Assembly (NCBI GenBank): GCA_001953115.1
Contig: LSSL01000482.1
Span: 1-18,416 of the forward strand
Direction: 5' to 3'
Source: Smittium mucronatum
Taxonomy: Eukaryota > Kickxellomycota > Harpellomycetes > Harpellales > Legeriomycetaceae
DNA: 18,416 nucleotides
The notes under the pieces were generated by a model. It had not been told where the DNA came from. It was given only the letters and a program-made list of their open reading frames with translations, and ran no database searches. A program made the position numbers and the translations under genes. Positions 1-7,324 of the stretch are shown here, piece by piece (position 1 is the first letter of the stretch; the number at the start of each line of letters is the position of its first letter).

Positions 1-559
1 AAAAGAAAAAGACGTATAGAAAAGACTATTACCCTAACTACAATAAGCTCCTCTGCCTGACTACTGGCTGTGTACCTACGGGAAAGGGGTTCAATCTACC
101 AACCGAAAGACCCCCTCTGGTATTGCTTCAAGTAGGCTAGATGACTGAGGTTACGTGCAGTCAAGAATTAAGCTCTTTGTCAACGAACAATAGTTCATTG
201 AATCTACTGAGCTCCTAGTCATAGCCTACTTCTAACAGGATTAATAAAATTAGGCACCTACCAAAACGTGGGTTTGATCGACATGGCTTTCTTACAAGTA
301 GCTGTTAGACGCTGAGATAGGTCTGGCTGTCGAACGCTGGACTTGTGAACTAGACTATGTCTCAGCTGTGCTAAACGATCGGTTCCTCCTGTTTCGAGAT
401 GGTCCTCCTCTGGAATCGCTGTCCTCCGAATAGCTGTGCGTTGTCTCCACTACTCATGACCAAGAGTAGTACAACGCGCGTGAAATTTTAGTCTATTATA
501 CTTCGAAAAGTACGTTATTAAGCCCCTAAACCACGGCGAGGTATTTCACTCTTAATGGA
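1..559. repeat. Dispersed repeat A, copy 1 (possible solo LTR or other transposon fragment)
   Basis: A block clearly richer in G+C than its surroundings that recurs in the same orientation at 17074-17636. By eye most positions match, with scattered substitutions and small indels; shared landmarks include GACGTATAGAAAAGACTATT near the start, CCGAAAGACCCCC, CTTCTAACAGGATTAATAAA and GGTATTTCACTCTTA at the end. No open frame is shared: copy 2 has a 61-codon minus-strand frame (17431-17616), but copy 1 breaks it with a stop. That fits a non-coding repeat such as an LTR. On the minus strand both copies carry TTTTGGTAGG, which faintly resembles a tRNA-Met primer-binding site, but no canonical TG...CA ends were found. 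The copy may continue beyond the window start. Family unknown. Confidence 0.85.
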
Positions 560-718
560 CTGGTTATTTCTTTGTTTAATATTTTTACCTGAAAATGTTC
601 ATCAATCAAATTGATGATAATACTAAATGATTTTATACTGGTTGTTTTTTTAGATCTCCAATGTTAAAAACTAAAAATCTATCTACTTTCGCTTTCTTTT
701 TTTGAGATTTTTTTAAAA

Positions 719-2013
719 TTATATTTGAAGTCGTATTCGTTGTCTTTTTGACAAATCCATATTCATATTAATTACAATCGGCTTTAACTTAATCAGGTCG
801 GCGACACCCAATCGCACTGGCAATTTTTTTAGTAATCATGACATCCATTAGATCCTTATTCATCAGTATATATGTCATAACCTTCCTCAGGTTTAATTTT
901 ACTAGAGGGTCTTTCTTTTTTATTTAAACGTTGTTTTACTGGTTCTTTCATCATATCAGTATCTACAAATGTCGAAGATTTTTTCTCTTTAGCTTTACCA
1001 AATAAGAAATCCTCACGATCAATGACCTTAGCATGTTTATGTATTAGTTCTTTGTGATTTTTTTTGTTAAAATCATTTTTTTTACCAGATAATACGATAA
1101 TTTCATCCACATAATTGACTATTTTTTTATTAGTATTTGGATTTTCAACATCACTGATGGGATTTTTATATTTGTTTATATCTAAGTAAACCGATTTTAA
1201 ACATTCATCAACTGTACTCTTTGATCTTTCTGTGAATGGAGAATCTTAAAGTTAATAATGGTTTTTGGTGATGCTTTAAGAGCGGTTTTTATTCCAGTAG
1301 TTCCACGCTGGTTCTTAAATTGATGCATTGGTCAATGTGCTGGAATCAATAGGTTTTTTATTGGTTTCAAACTCAAATTGAATTTTTACCGAATAATTTT
1401 TCTTAGAATTTGATTTCCTCTTTGGGATTTCTGGGCATGACGATTTTCAGTGACCAGTTAACTTACAATAACTAAATGCCTATTTACAGCACTTATAAAA
1501 GACATTCGTTTTCCCGCCCTCGTGTTCAAGAAAGCTGGGTATCTGTTTCTATTTTCTTTTTCTTTTTTAAGCAGTACTTCGATCCCAAAAGGAAGAACCT
1601 CGGCGGTCTTATTTATACCCCATGTAATTTATCGCATATTTTCTTGAGGGATGAGAGTTTCTCATCTGCTTTTTTAAAAAATTTCCTTATTCTAACTTCT
1701 TTAAAGCTATTAGTGTTTATAATACTACATCTTGTTCAATTTAAACAGTTTGGTATAGGTTGATCCCCCCCCCACCCCCAAAATAAACCAATGCTTTGGA
1801 AATTAGATCAGTAGTGTTTTTTATATAGTCCAGTCTAAAATATTTTGTTTGGAATCTAGGGTCAGCACATATTGAGAAATACATTCTGTTCAGCAAACGG
1901 GCTACTAATTCAAGGCTCTCAAAGTGAATACTCTGGAACTTATTCAATCGGAAGCCTATTTTAAGGTCCGATCCATCAGCACAGTTTTTTTTTCGATATA
2001 ATCCGTTTTTCAC
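719..2013 (-). pseudogene. Decayed protein-coding gene, family unrecognised (K/N-rich, possible F-box-like start)
   Basis: A chain of minus-strand open frames follows one another in different phases, as expected of a gene broken by indels. They are a 90-codon frame starting with ATG (2013-1741), a 56-codon frame (1628-1461), a short lysine-rich frame (about 1435-1325), a frame of about 129 codons (about 1242-856), and short pieces down to 719. In DNA this A+T-rich a stop-free frame of 129 codons is unlikely by chance. The first piece contains SLELVARLLNRMYFSICADP, which loosely resembles the C-terminal half of fungal F-box domains; this is a guess. The later part is rich in Lys, Asn, Ser and Asp. 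The tail could alternatively be part of a retrotransposon polyprotein. One frame change falls at a run of nine C, A, five C (1765-1779). It lies between repeat A and the intact gene at 2846-3949. I assign no function. Confidence 0.6.
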
Positions 2014-2845
2014 ATTGGATTAGATGTTTTAAAGAGAACTCAGAGAAAAAACTCATATTAATTGAGCCTTGACTCATATTCCTGTTTTTATTTTTTTTAT
2101 GTTATAATTGGGTTTTATGTGTGTTTGTGTATGCTTGCCCGCATAGCGGTCCTGGGCCCCAGAGAAATTAACTATCACCACATTTTGAATACCAGAAATG
2201 TGATTTATGAGGTAATTTCCCTTAATGCCTTAGCGCATAAGGGTCTGTATCGTTTTTTGTACCTTGGCTTATCCAAATTTATAGGATTGATGATAACAAA
2301 ATAATGGTTATAGATGTTTTTTTACTTTTCATTTTCATTTTTTTTGATTTCAAGATCGATATCTCGGTCTCAATTATCACTTTGATTTTGATTTTTTTAC
2401 TTTTGGCTCTTTTAGAAGCTTAGAGTCTTGTTTTAGTGTATAACACTCGGCCAGATAGTTCTGTATATTTTTATATAGCTTTCTTAAGCTAACTAAAAAT
2501 TTTGGTGGCTTTTATGGTGTTGATATTAAGAAAAGTAAATACTAAAAAAAACCTATTTAAACAATATAATACTGCAACTTTAATGGACAATCTAAATAGA
2601 AAAATTTGAGCATAGAGAGAAAGAGTTGTGATCGGAACTTTTATATTTGAAAACTCAACGCAATATATTAATTTTTTTTCTAATTTTATACTTTAGAAGA
2701 GAATAAAAAAATGTAGATATGAACCAAAAAAAAAGTAAAAAGTGAATAATTTTTCTATTTAAAACTGTTTCACACAATTATACAGCTAAGTAAAAATTAT
2801 CATATAAAAAAGTCCCTAAATAAAATACTAATTTTTTTGAATACT
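2014..2845. other. Intergenic stretch without a supported gene
   Basis: A+T-rich sequence with many T and A tracts. A plus-strand frame of 80 codons (2062-2304) exists, but the opposite strand of the same segment also has short open pieces, and neither shows a recognisable domain, so neither is annotated. The right-hand part (about 2700-2845) would hold the 3' untranslated region of the minus-strand gene ending at 2846. I saw no clear polyadenylation signal on that strand. Confidence 0.5.
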
Positions 2846-3949
2846 CTATTGATTTGGATCTAATAGTGGTGATTGTCCTTGAGGTGTACCAATAAGACGT
2901 TCGAATCTGAATCTCAAATACTCGACATGGGGACGGTTTAGCATAAATGTGATGAAGTCACGAGGAGAAGTATTCGGGTAATCTTGGACTTGTTTGAACC
3001 CGTTTTTAGGTGGAATGTCCATGCGGCTTGACCATTGGACTGAGTTACTGTTTTGAACTTCATCAGAGAGATACCAAGCTATAAACAATTTAGCTGCAGC
3101 AGGATGTGGAGCATCTCGGAAAATGGCAGCAGTTTGGCCCCATGTTAAGAACCAAGATTTAGTAGGGTATCTAGCTACAACTCTAGCATCTGGTGCAGGT
3201 GCCAGTGAATTGCCACTGGTGAATGTTACCCCATTTGAAATTGTTCCGTTATTTATCATTACCAAAGGCGTTCCAGTACCACGAACCCAAGTAACATTCT
3301 GAGCGACTAGCTTCTCGACATATTGCCAGCCATATTTACTTATGATCTTATCAAATTGATAAAGAACAGCATCATCATCGTTTGGATATGTCATCACAAT
3401 ACGATTTTTATATTTTGGATCCAAAAAATCCAAATCCTCTACTGGAGCGTTACCGTTTTCATAATCACAAGCAAGTGCATTAGGGGAAAATGATATTATG
3501 TTTAAAGATGTAAAATGATACTCAGGATCTTTAATTTCGGGATAAACTTGATCCCAATGGGGAGGCTTAAATGGAAGTAACCTTCCTTCATCTTTCCATC
3601 TGTAAAAGTCATTCACTGTTTGAAGATGTGCCACACTGGGGATTAGCGTCCCATTAGCGAGTTGGTCATCAATTTCAATGTTGTGATGTTTACTTAAGTT
3701 AACCATAAGTGTCAAGTTCATACCAGGAAAACGTTGGTTGAATCTTCTGGTCAAATCTAGACTGGAATTGGAACCGTCTCCACCAGAATAAACAATCAAT
3801 TCCCCCCCTTCAATCAGAGCCTCCTGGTGTAATAATCCAATCGCTTCATTGGGAGATAATGTAGGATCATATATATGCTGAATAGTAGCAGAGTTGGCTC
3901 TAAACAATGAAAGAGCAGAAAAAAGTATCGAGCCGATATAAATTATCAT
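2846..3949 (-). CDS. Secreted periplasmic-binding-protein-like protein (ABC-type Fe3+ transport SBP fold, fungal type)
   Basis: Intact, intron-free frame encoding 367 residues. Residues 1-21 form a signal peptide (hydrophobic IIYIGSILFSALSLF, then RANSA as a plausible cleavage site). The mature part looks like a type II solute-binding fold: a first strand GGELIVYSGGDG (48-59), an amphipathic helix LDLTRRFNQRFPGM (64-77), the substrate-lobe segment LIPSVAHLQTVNDFYRW (102-118), GWQYVEKLVAQNVTW (207-221), and a C-terminal HPAAAKLFIAWYLSDEVQ segment (282-299) typical of Fe3+/thiamine/spermidine-type SBPs. Seven N-glycosylation sequons (N61, N78, N84, N99, N218, N234, N326) fit passage through the ER. 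There is no membrane anchor, and only one Cys (C161). Fungal homologues occur without ABC permease partners, so the ligand and role are unknown. The frame extends upstream to an ATG at 4066, but that adds 39 basic residues before the signal peptide. The ATG at 3949 has A at -3 and a TATA-like box inside the extension, so 3949 is preferred. Its G+C is well above its flanks and it has no defects, so it is probably under selection. Confidence 0.85.
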   Translation of the reverse strand: MIIYIGSILFSALSLFRANSATIQHIYDPTLSPNEAIGLLHQEALIEGGELIVYSGGDGSNSSLDLTRRFNQRFPGMNLTLMVNLSKHHNIEIDDQLANGTLIPSVAHLQTVNDFYRWKDEGRLLPFKPPHWDQVYPEIKDPEYHFTSLNIISFSPNALACDYENGNAPVEDLDFLDPKYKNRIVMTYPNDDDAVLYQFDKIISKYGWQYVEKLVAQNVTWVRGTGTPLVMINNGTISNGVTFTSGNSLAPAPDARVVARYPTKSWFLTWGQTAAIFRDAPHPAAAKLFIAWYLSDEVQNSNSVQWSSRMDIPPKNGFKQVQDYPNTSPRDFITFMLNRPHVEYLRFRFERLIGTPQGQSPLLDPNQ

Positions 3950-4017
3950 TTTTGTGTTTAATAGTATTTTGGCAATATGAAACAGTTTGATGATCTTTTT
4001 GAACAGGATTTTTTTTT

Positions 4018-4036
4018 CTTTTATATAATTTCCAAT
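4018..4036 (-). promoter_or_regulatory. TATA-like box and inverted CCAAT (ATTGG) upstream of the SBP-like gene
   Basis: Read on the minus strand this is ATTGG followed by AAATTATATAAAAG. It lies about 70-85 bp upstream of the ATG at 3949, a usual distance for a fungal TATA element. The site falls inside the longer open frame that begins at 4066, which argues against that upstream start. In DNA this A+T-rich a TATA-like string can occur by chance, so the call is weak. Confidence 0.3.
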
Positions 4037-4106
4037 AAAATTTAATGTTAGTAAATCTGCTAACAATGTAAAAATATCACAACACTAGACAAAAATTTCT
4101 AGTTAT

Positions 4107-4500
4107 GAGCTAGTTCACAAAATTTCGAATTTTTCCTGAAGTGTAATAGAAGTATTTTTATTCGCTATTAAACCATCTCAAAAATAGGTTTGCTTACATA
4201 AATATAATTTAAAAGTAATTTACAACGTTTCTACCCAATAATTCAAGCTTTTTTATGACGCAGAATTAAAATAACACCTCTTATTTTTAACCCTTTCCAG
4301 GTCTGAATTATTTCCCCTCTTCTGTTGGTTTAATTAGCAGCTTCAATTGGCTTATAAAAATATTTTACCCAATAGTATTTAAATGCTATCAATCTAATGA
4401 TAATACTGAACACATTAATTCTTTTAGTCGATTTTTTGCATAAAAAATATGTAGGGTAACAGAAATGCTTTGAAAACCAGCGCAGTATGACAAAATCCCC
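4107..4500. repeat. Dispersed repeat B, copy 1
   Basis: Matches 17983-18395 in the same orientation. Shared blocks in order are GAGCTAGTTCACAAAAT, TTATTAAACCATC, AAAATAGGTTT, CTACCCAATAATTC, TTTTAACCCTTTCCA, CCCCTCTTCTGTT, CCAATAGTAT, TCTAATGA and a C-rich end. Identity is moderate, perhaps 70% by eye, with indels, so this is an older duplication than repeat A. A 63-codon minus-strand frame (4521-4330) overlaps it. Copy 2 is partly open in the corresponding frame but with different residues, so coding is not supported. It lies between the SBP-like gene's upstream region and the inverted-repeat element at 4550. Confidence 0.75.
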
Positions 4501-4549
4501 CCAAAATTCTTTGAGAAACACTATTTAGCAGGTTTGCTGCAAATAAAAA

Positions 4550-4688
4550 TTACACCTTTTCACTACCGAATTTGGAAAATGTAAATTCAATTACAAAAAA
4601 AGTATATTTCAATTGGGCACAGTGCATTTACATTCAAAAAAAGTGAAAACCAATAGGAAAAAAGCGCAATCAATCCCAGAATAAGTGA
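4550..4688 (+). repeat. Left terminal inverted repeat
   Basis: Aligns to the reverse complement of 6572-6729. Matching blocks are TTACACCTTTTCAC, GGGCACAGT versus GGACACAGT, AAAAAAGTGAAAACCAAT versus AAAAAAGTGAAAATCAAT, and CCCAGAATAAGT versus TCCAGAATAAGT. The right arm is roughly 20-30 bp longer because of an extra subrepeat. Further degenerate copies of the subrepeat (AAAAAGTGGG...CAATT) continue to about 4745. Confidence 0.7.
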
Positions 4689-5843
4689 TTTGTGGTTCAT
4701 AAAAAGTGGGATCAAATTCGGAAAAAGTGGGTTTCAATTTGGATTAAGTAATAAACAGGTATAAGAAAGTATGCTTAATTGGTGATGCAATTATATGTGA
4801 TGTGAAGTTAATACAATCATCGATTATGTTAATAAAAACAGCGAATATCTACGCTTCATATAATTTAAAAATTATTAACCCCATGATGATAAAAAAAAAG
4901 AAATTTCATGTTTCAATTATTAAATCACATAAAAAAAAACCCCTATATAATATTAAACGAATCAAGTTTGCTAAAAATAAAACAAACTAATCTTAACAAA
5001 GAGAGTGTTAAAAAGCTCATAAATCCACATTAAATTAGTGATATTTTAATTATAATATACAGCCTCTTTTTAGATTATATTATAAATAACACGAGCAAAA
5101 ATCAAACATCATAGCTTTGAGCTTATCAAGCTGTAAAATCTGATTTTTCTCAAAAATATTTTATATTCACATGTATTTTTATACGAAAATTTTAATTTAC
5201 AATACCAAAAAGCTATAAATAACTGAGAATATACAGGGATGATTTTTCTTATAAGTTATATTTATTGAAAAGAATTAAATCCAAATAAATCTAATTCTTC
5301 AAAACTGTAAATTAATAAACTAATTACAATACTTAGTACGTATTTTAATAGTTTAAAAGTAGTGATTTAAATATCCTCTGTAAAAAATTGGTTTCAAAAT
5401 TACCCATTTAAAGATATCCAGTAATATGAATAAGTAAAAAGCCAGTTAATAATCAAGTCCTTAATCTATGGGGTTTTTTCATGAATTAAACTTTAGTTGT
5501 TTTCATTGAATTGACAACCTTGTGCTGGCGATAAAAAAGCACTATTTTTAAACAAAAAAATGTTTTATAATTATCAAGTAAAAGTAGCAGTAACTGGAAT
5601 ATATCTGGAGATTATATTCCTAGATTTAATCTATCTTGAGTGTTTGGATTTATAATTGAGCTCAGACCATGGTATAAATATGGTGACATGACTGGAGGTC
5701 TATTTCAGATTTACCAACAAGTCATTTAGCCTACTTTTTGACCACTAAATTTTTTCGATTAATTGTTTTTAGAAAAAGTTCATACTACGATGGGGTTCTT
5801 TATTTTTATGGGTCTTTTGTTTTTTAATCTTGGCTTGTAATAA
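4689..5843. other. Interior of the inverted-repeat element, left part: no supported gene
   Basis: A+T-rich sequence. A 62-codon plus-strand frame at 4802-4990 is almost entirely Lys, Ile, Asn and Thr, as expected of A-rich DNA, and is not called. Between about 5600 and 5730 the base composition rises and short coding-like strings appear (for example an open stretch around 5660-5727), but the phase changes repeatedly and no domain is recognisable. Confidence 0.4.
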
Positions 5844-6188
5844 ATTGGTTCAGTGGGCGAAATATTCTGTAGGTCTTTAGCTCTTACACCTATAAATATA
5901 GACTTTTTAAAAGTATTGTTAATAAAAAAATTACCAACACTAAAATTTAACTTATATTCCGATTTAAACAAAAATATGTTATTACAGGACATGATTAGGG
6001 CTAGGCGATTAATCGGTTTTAAGGATTGGAAGATTAACGATGTAAATTCAACAAAAATTAATCGATTAAACTATATTGTAAATATTAATTTTTATTGGGT
6101 GATAATACAGGTACTTTTATACCAAATCTTTCTAAATGGGATTATTTTCATATTTTATACTTCTTATTATCATTTTATTATTGTTTAA
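5844..6188 (+). pseudogene. 115-codon open frame of unknown family inside the inverted-repeat element
   Basis: The frame is open from just after a TAA at 5841 to the stop at 6186-6188. There is no ATG near its start (only GTG at 5853), so it is probably the tail of a longer broken gene. The first 70 residues have mixed composition, including SLALTPINIDFLKVLL and MIRARRLIGFKDWKIND. The last 40 are very hydrophobic and Tyr/Ile/Phe-rich, probably read-through into non-coding DNA. A 70-codon frame on the opposite strand (5992-5780) overlaps it and is rich in Lys and Pro, so the coding strand is not certain. I do not recognise either product. Its place between two terminal inverted repeats suggests an element-encoded protein, but that is inference. 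Confidence 0.35.
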
Positions 6189-6571
6189 AATATACATGAA
6201 TTCCATTTGGGGATAAAAATATGTAAACATTCCTAGGAATATACGAATTTATCTCTTTATAGTTATTTACAAAGTATAGCCAACCACAGTTATGTTTTTT
6301 TAATTCAATTTTTCAAGATCCAATAGTTTTATTTATTTTATCTTTATAATATTTACAAGTTAAAAAGTATGACATTTTTTACTAGAAAGATTGCTTAAAC
6401 AAAAACCTTATAATAAAACGATTAACCGATAAACGAAAAAAAAAAATCGATTAAAATATCTAAAAATCATTTTTTTAGATTAATCGATTAAAATTGCGAG
6501 ACATAGACATGAGACCTTGTAAAACTAAATAGAATTTCCGAATTATTACTTAATTTTTCCCGGAATTTAGG
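6189..6571. other. Interior of the inverted-repeat element, right part: no gene
   Basis: A+T-rich sequence with no frame worth calling. Its main content is a cluster of ATCGATTA-type motifs between about 6416 and 6495, described separately as a hairpin. Confidence 0.5.
6447..6487. other. Imperfect inverted repeat (hairpin) built on TCGATTAA
   Basis: TCGATTAAAATATCTAAAAA pairs with TTTTTTTAGATTAATCGA across a loop of a few bases. Further ATCGATTA or CGATTAA motifs occur nearby at about 6007-6016, 6059-6067 and 6419-6427. The hairpin lies inside the inverted-repeat element about 85 bp from its right arm. It could be a subterminal structure of the element or chance in A+T-rich DNA. Confidence 0.4.
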
Positions 6572-6729
6572 TTACTTATTCTGGAATAGATTTCACTTTT
6601 TTACAATTGATTTTCACTTTTTTCGAATTTATTTAAACTGTGTCCGATTAAATATATATTTTTTGAATTGATTTTCACTATATCCAATTAGAACACACTT
6701 TTTACGAATTTGGTCGTGAAAAGGTGTAA
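6572..6729 (-). repeat. Right terminal inverted repeat
   Basis: Reverse-complement partner of 4550-4688, ending GTGAAAAGGTGTAA. On the plus strand it shows four or five degenerate units of TTGATTTTCACTTTTTT, giving an internally repetitive arm. The next open frame begins only 47 bp beyond its end, at 6776. Confidence 0.7.
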
Positions 6730-6775
6730 TTAAAATAAAGTTATCAAATCAATTTTCAGAATTATTTATTAGCGA

Positions 6776-7098
6776 ATGAAAAATTTTAAGTTCGGCTTCA
6801 AGAAATATCCGAAACTTTGTGAGCTCGCTCAAATATTAAAAACAGAAGATTATCTTTATCTAATCTTTTCTGAATTGGCTTATAAAGTTCCAAATAGTTA
6901 CAAACATTGGGCAAATCCCAAAACATAAATATAAAACAAGAATTAGAATATCCATTTATTTTTTCACAAATGGGTGACATATGGGACGAAAAACATATTT
7001 CTACACTATTTCAAATAAAAATTCAAAATTATGCGAATTCGATCACAACTTCTCTCATTTGTACAAATTTAATATTTACCCAATTATCGCTAAAATAA
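6776..7098 (+). pseudogene. Broken small gene or transposon fragment, family unknown
   Basis: Two plus-strand frames join across one phase change. The first is a 50-codon frame with ATG at 6776 ending at TAA 6926-6928. The second is open from about 6907 to TAA 7096-7098. Composition is coding-like, with Trp, Pro, Cys and mixed charge; recognisable strings are YPKLCELAQILKTEDYLYLI in the first and FIFSQMGDIWDEKHISTLF in the second. I do not recognise a domain. It lies between the inverted-repeat element and the MULE transposase relic and is in the same orientation as the latter, so it might be an upstream part of the same element. That is inference only. Confidence 0.4.
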
Positions 7099-7324
7099 TA
7101 TTATAAATTTAGCTCATTTAAATTCTAATGAATTATTTGGACATATTTGTTTTTTTTTGAATTATTTATAAATAAAGCTAAAACTATTTAGATAATTTTA
7201 AAATTAAAATATCGAATTAAAATATTTATAATATGAAAATCGTAGAAAGTGAATTTTAAGCGAAAAGAATTATTAATACAATTTTTTAGTTTATTTCTAA
7301 TTATATTTAACAAAAATTATAAAT

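Larger units (their letters stand above)
4550..6729. mobile_element. Non-autonomous or decayed DNA transposon with long terminal inverted repeats
   Basis: A 2.2-kb segment whose two ends are inverted copies of each other (arms 4550-4688 and 6572-6729). The outermost bases read TTACACCTTTTCAC on the left and GTGAAAAGGTGTAA on the right. The arms are built from degenerate subrepeats around AAAAAGTGAAAATCAATT, a style seen in MULE and foldback elements. No target-site duplication can be fixed: the flanks are A/T-only, and both TA and AAATAAA occur on each side. The interior has no recognisable transposase. One unidentified 115-codon open frame lies at 5844-6188. A MULE transposase relic starts about 600 bp beyond the right end, but no link between them is proven. 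Confidence 0.6.

Noticed and set aside
1476..1763. 95-codon plus-strand open frame
   Set aside because: The minus strand of the same interval carries better coding-like pieces in line with the pseudogene 719-2013, and the plus frame is Phe/Leu/Ile-rich, as expected antisense to Lys/Glu-rich coding DNA.
2062..2304. 80-codon plus-strand frame, and a minus-strand string RYRPLCAKALREI resembling histone H3 (RYRPGTVALREI)
   Set aside because: The H3-like match is about a dozen residues with an extra residue in the middle, and nothing before or after it follows H3. The plus frame has no recognisable domain. Both are treated as chance.
2846..3949. Bacterial contamination or a bacterial operon as the source of the SBP-like gene
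   Set aside because: No adjacent transporter genes or bacterial spacing, numerous N-glycosylation sequons, and surroundings typical of an A+T-rich eukaryote. Fungal relatives of this protein are known.
4330..4521. 63-codon minus-strand frame in repeat B
   Set aside because: It lies on a repeated segment whose second copy has a different, shorter translation, so there is no sign of protein conservation.
5780..5992. 70-codon minus-strand frame opposite the 115-codon frame
   Set aside because: It is shorter and fully overlapped by the plus frame. It could be the true strand, but nothing in it is recognised.
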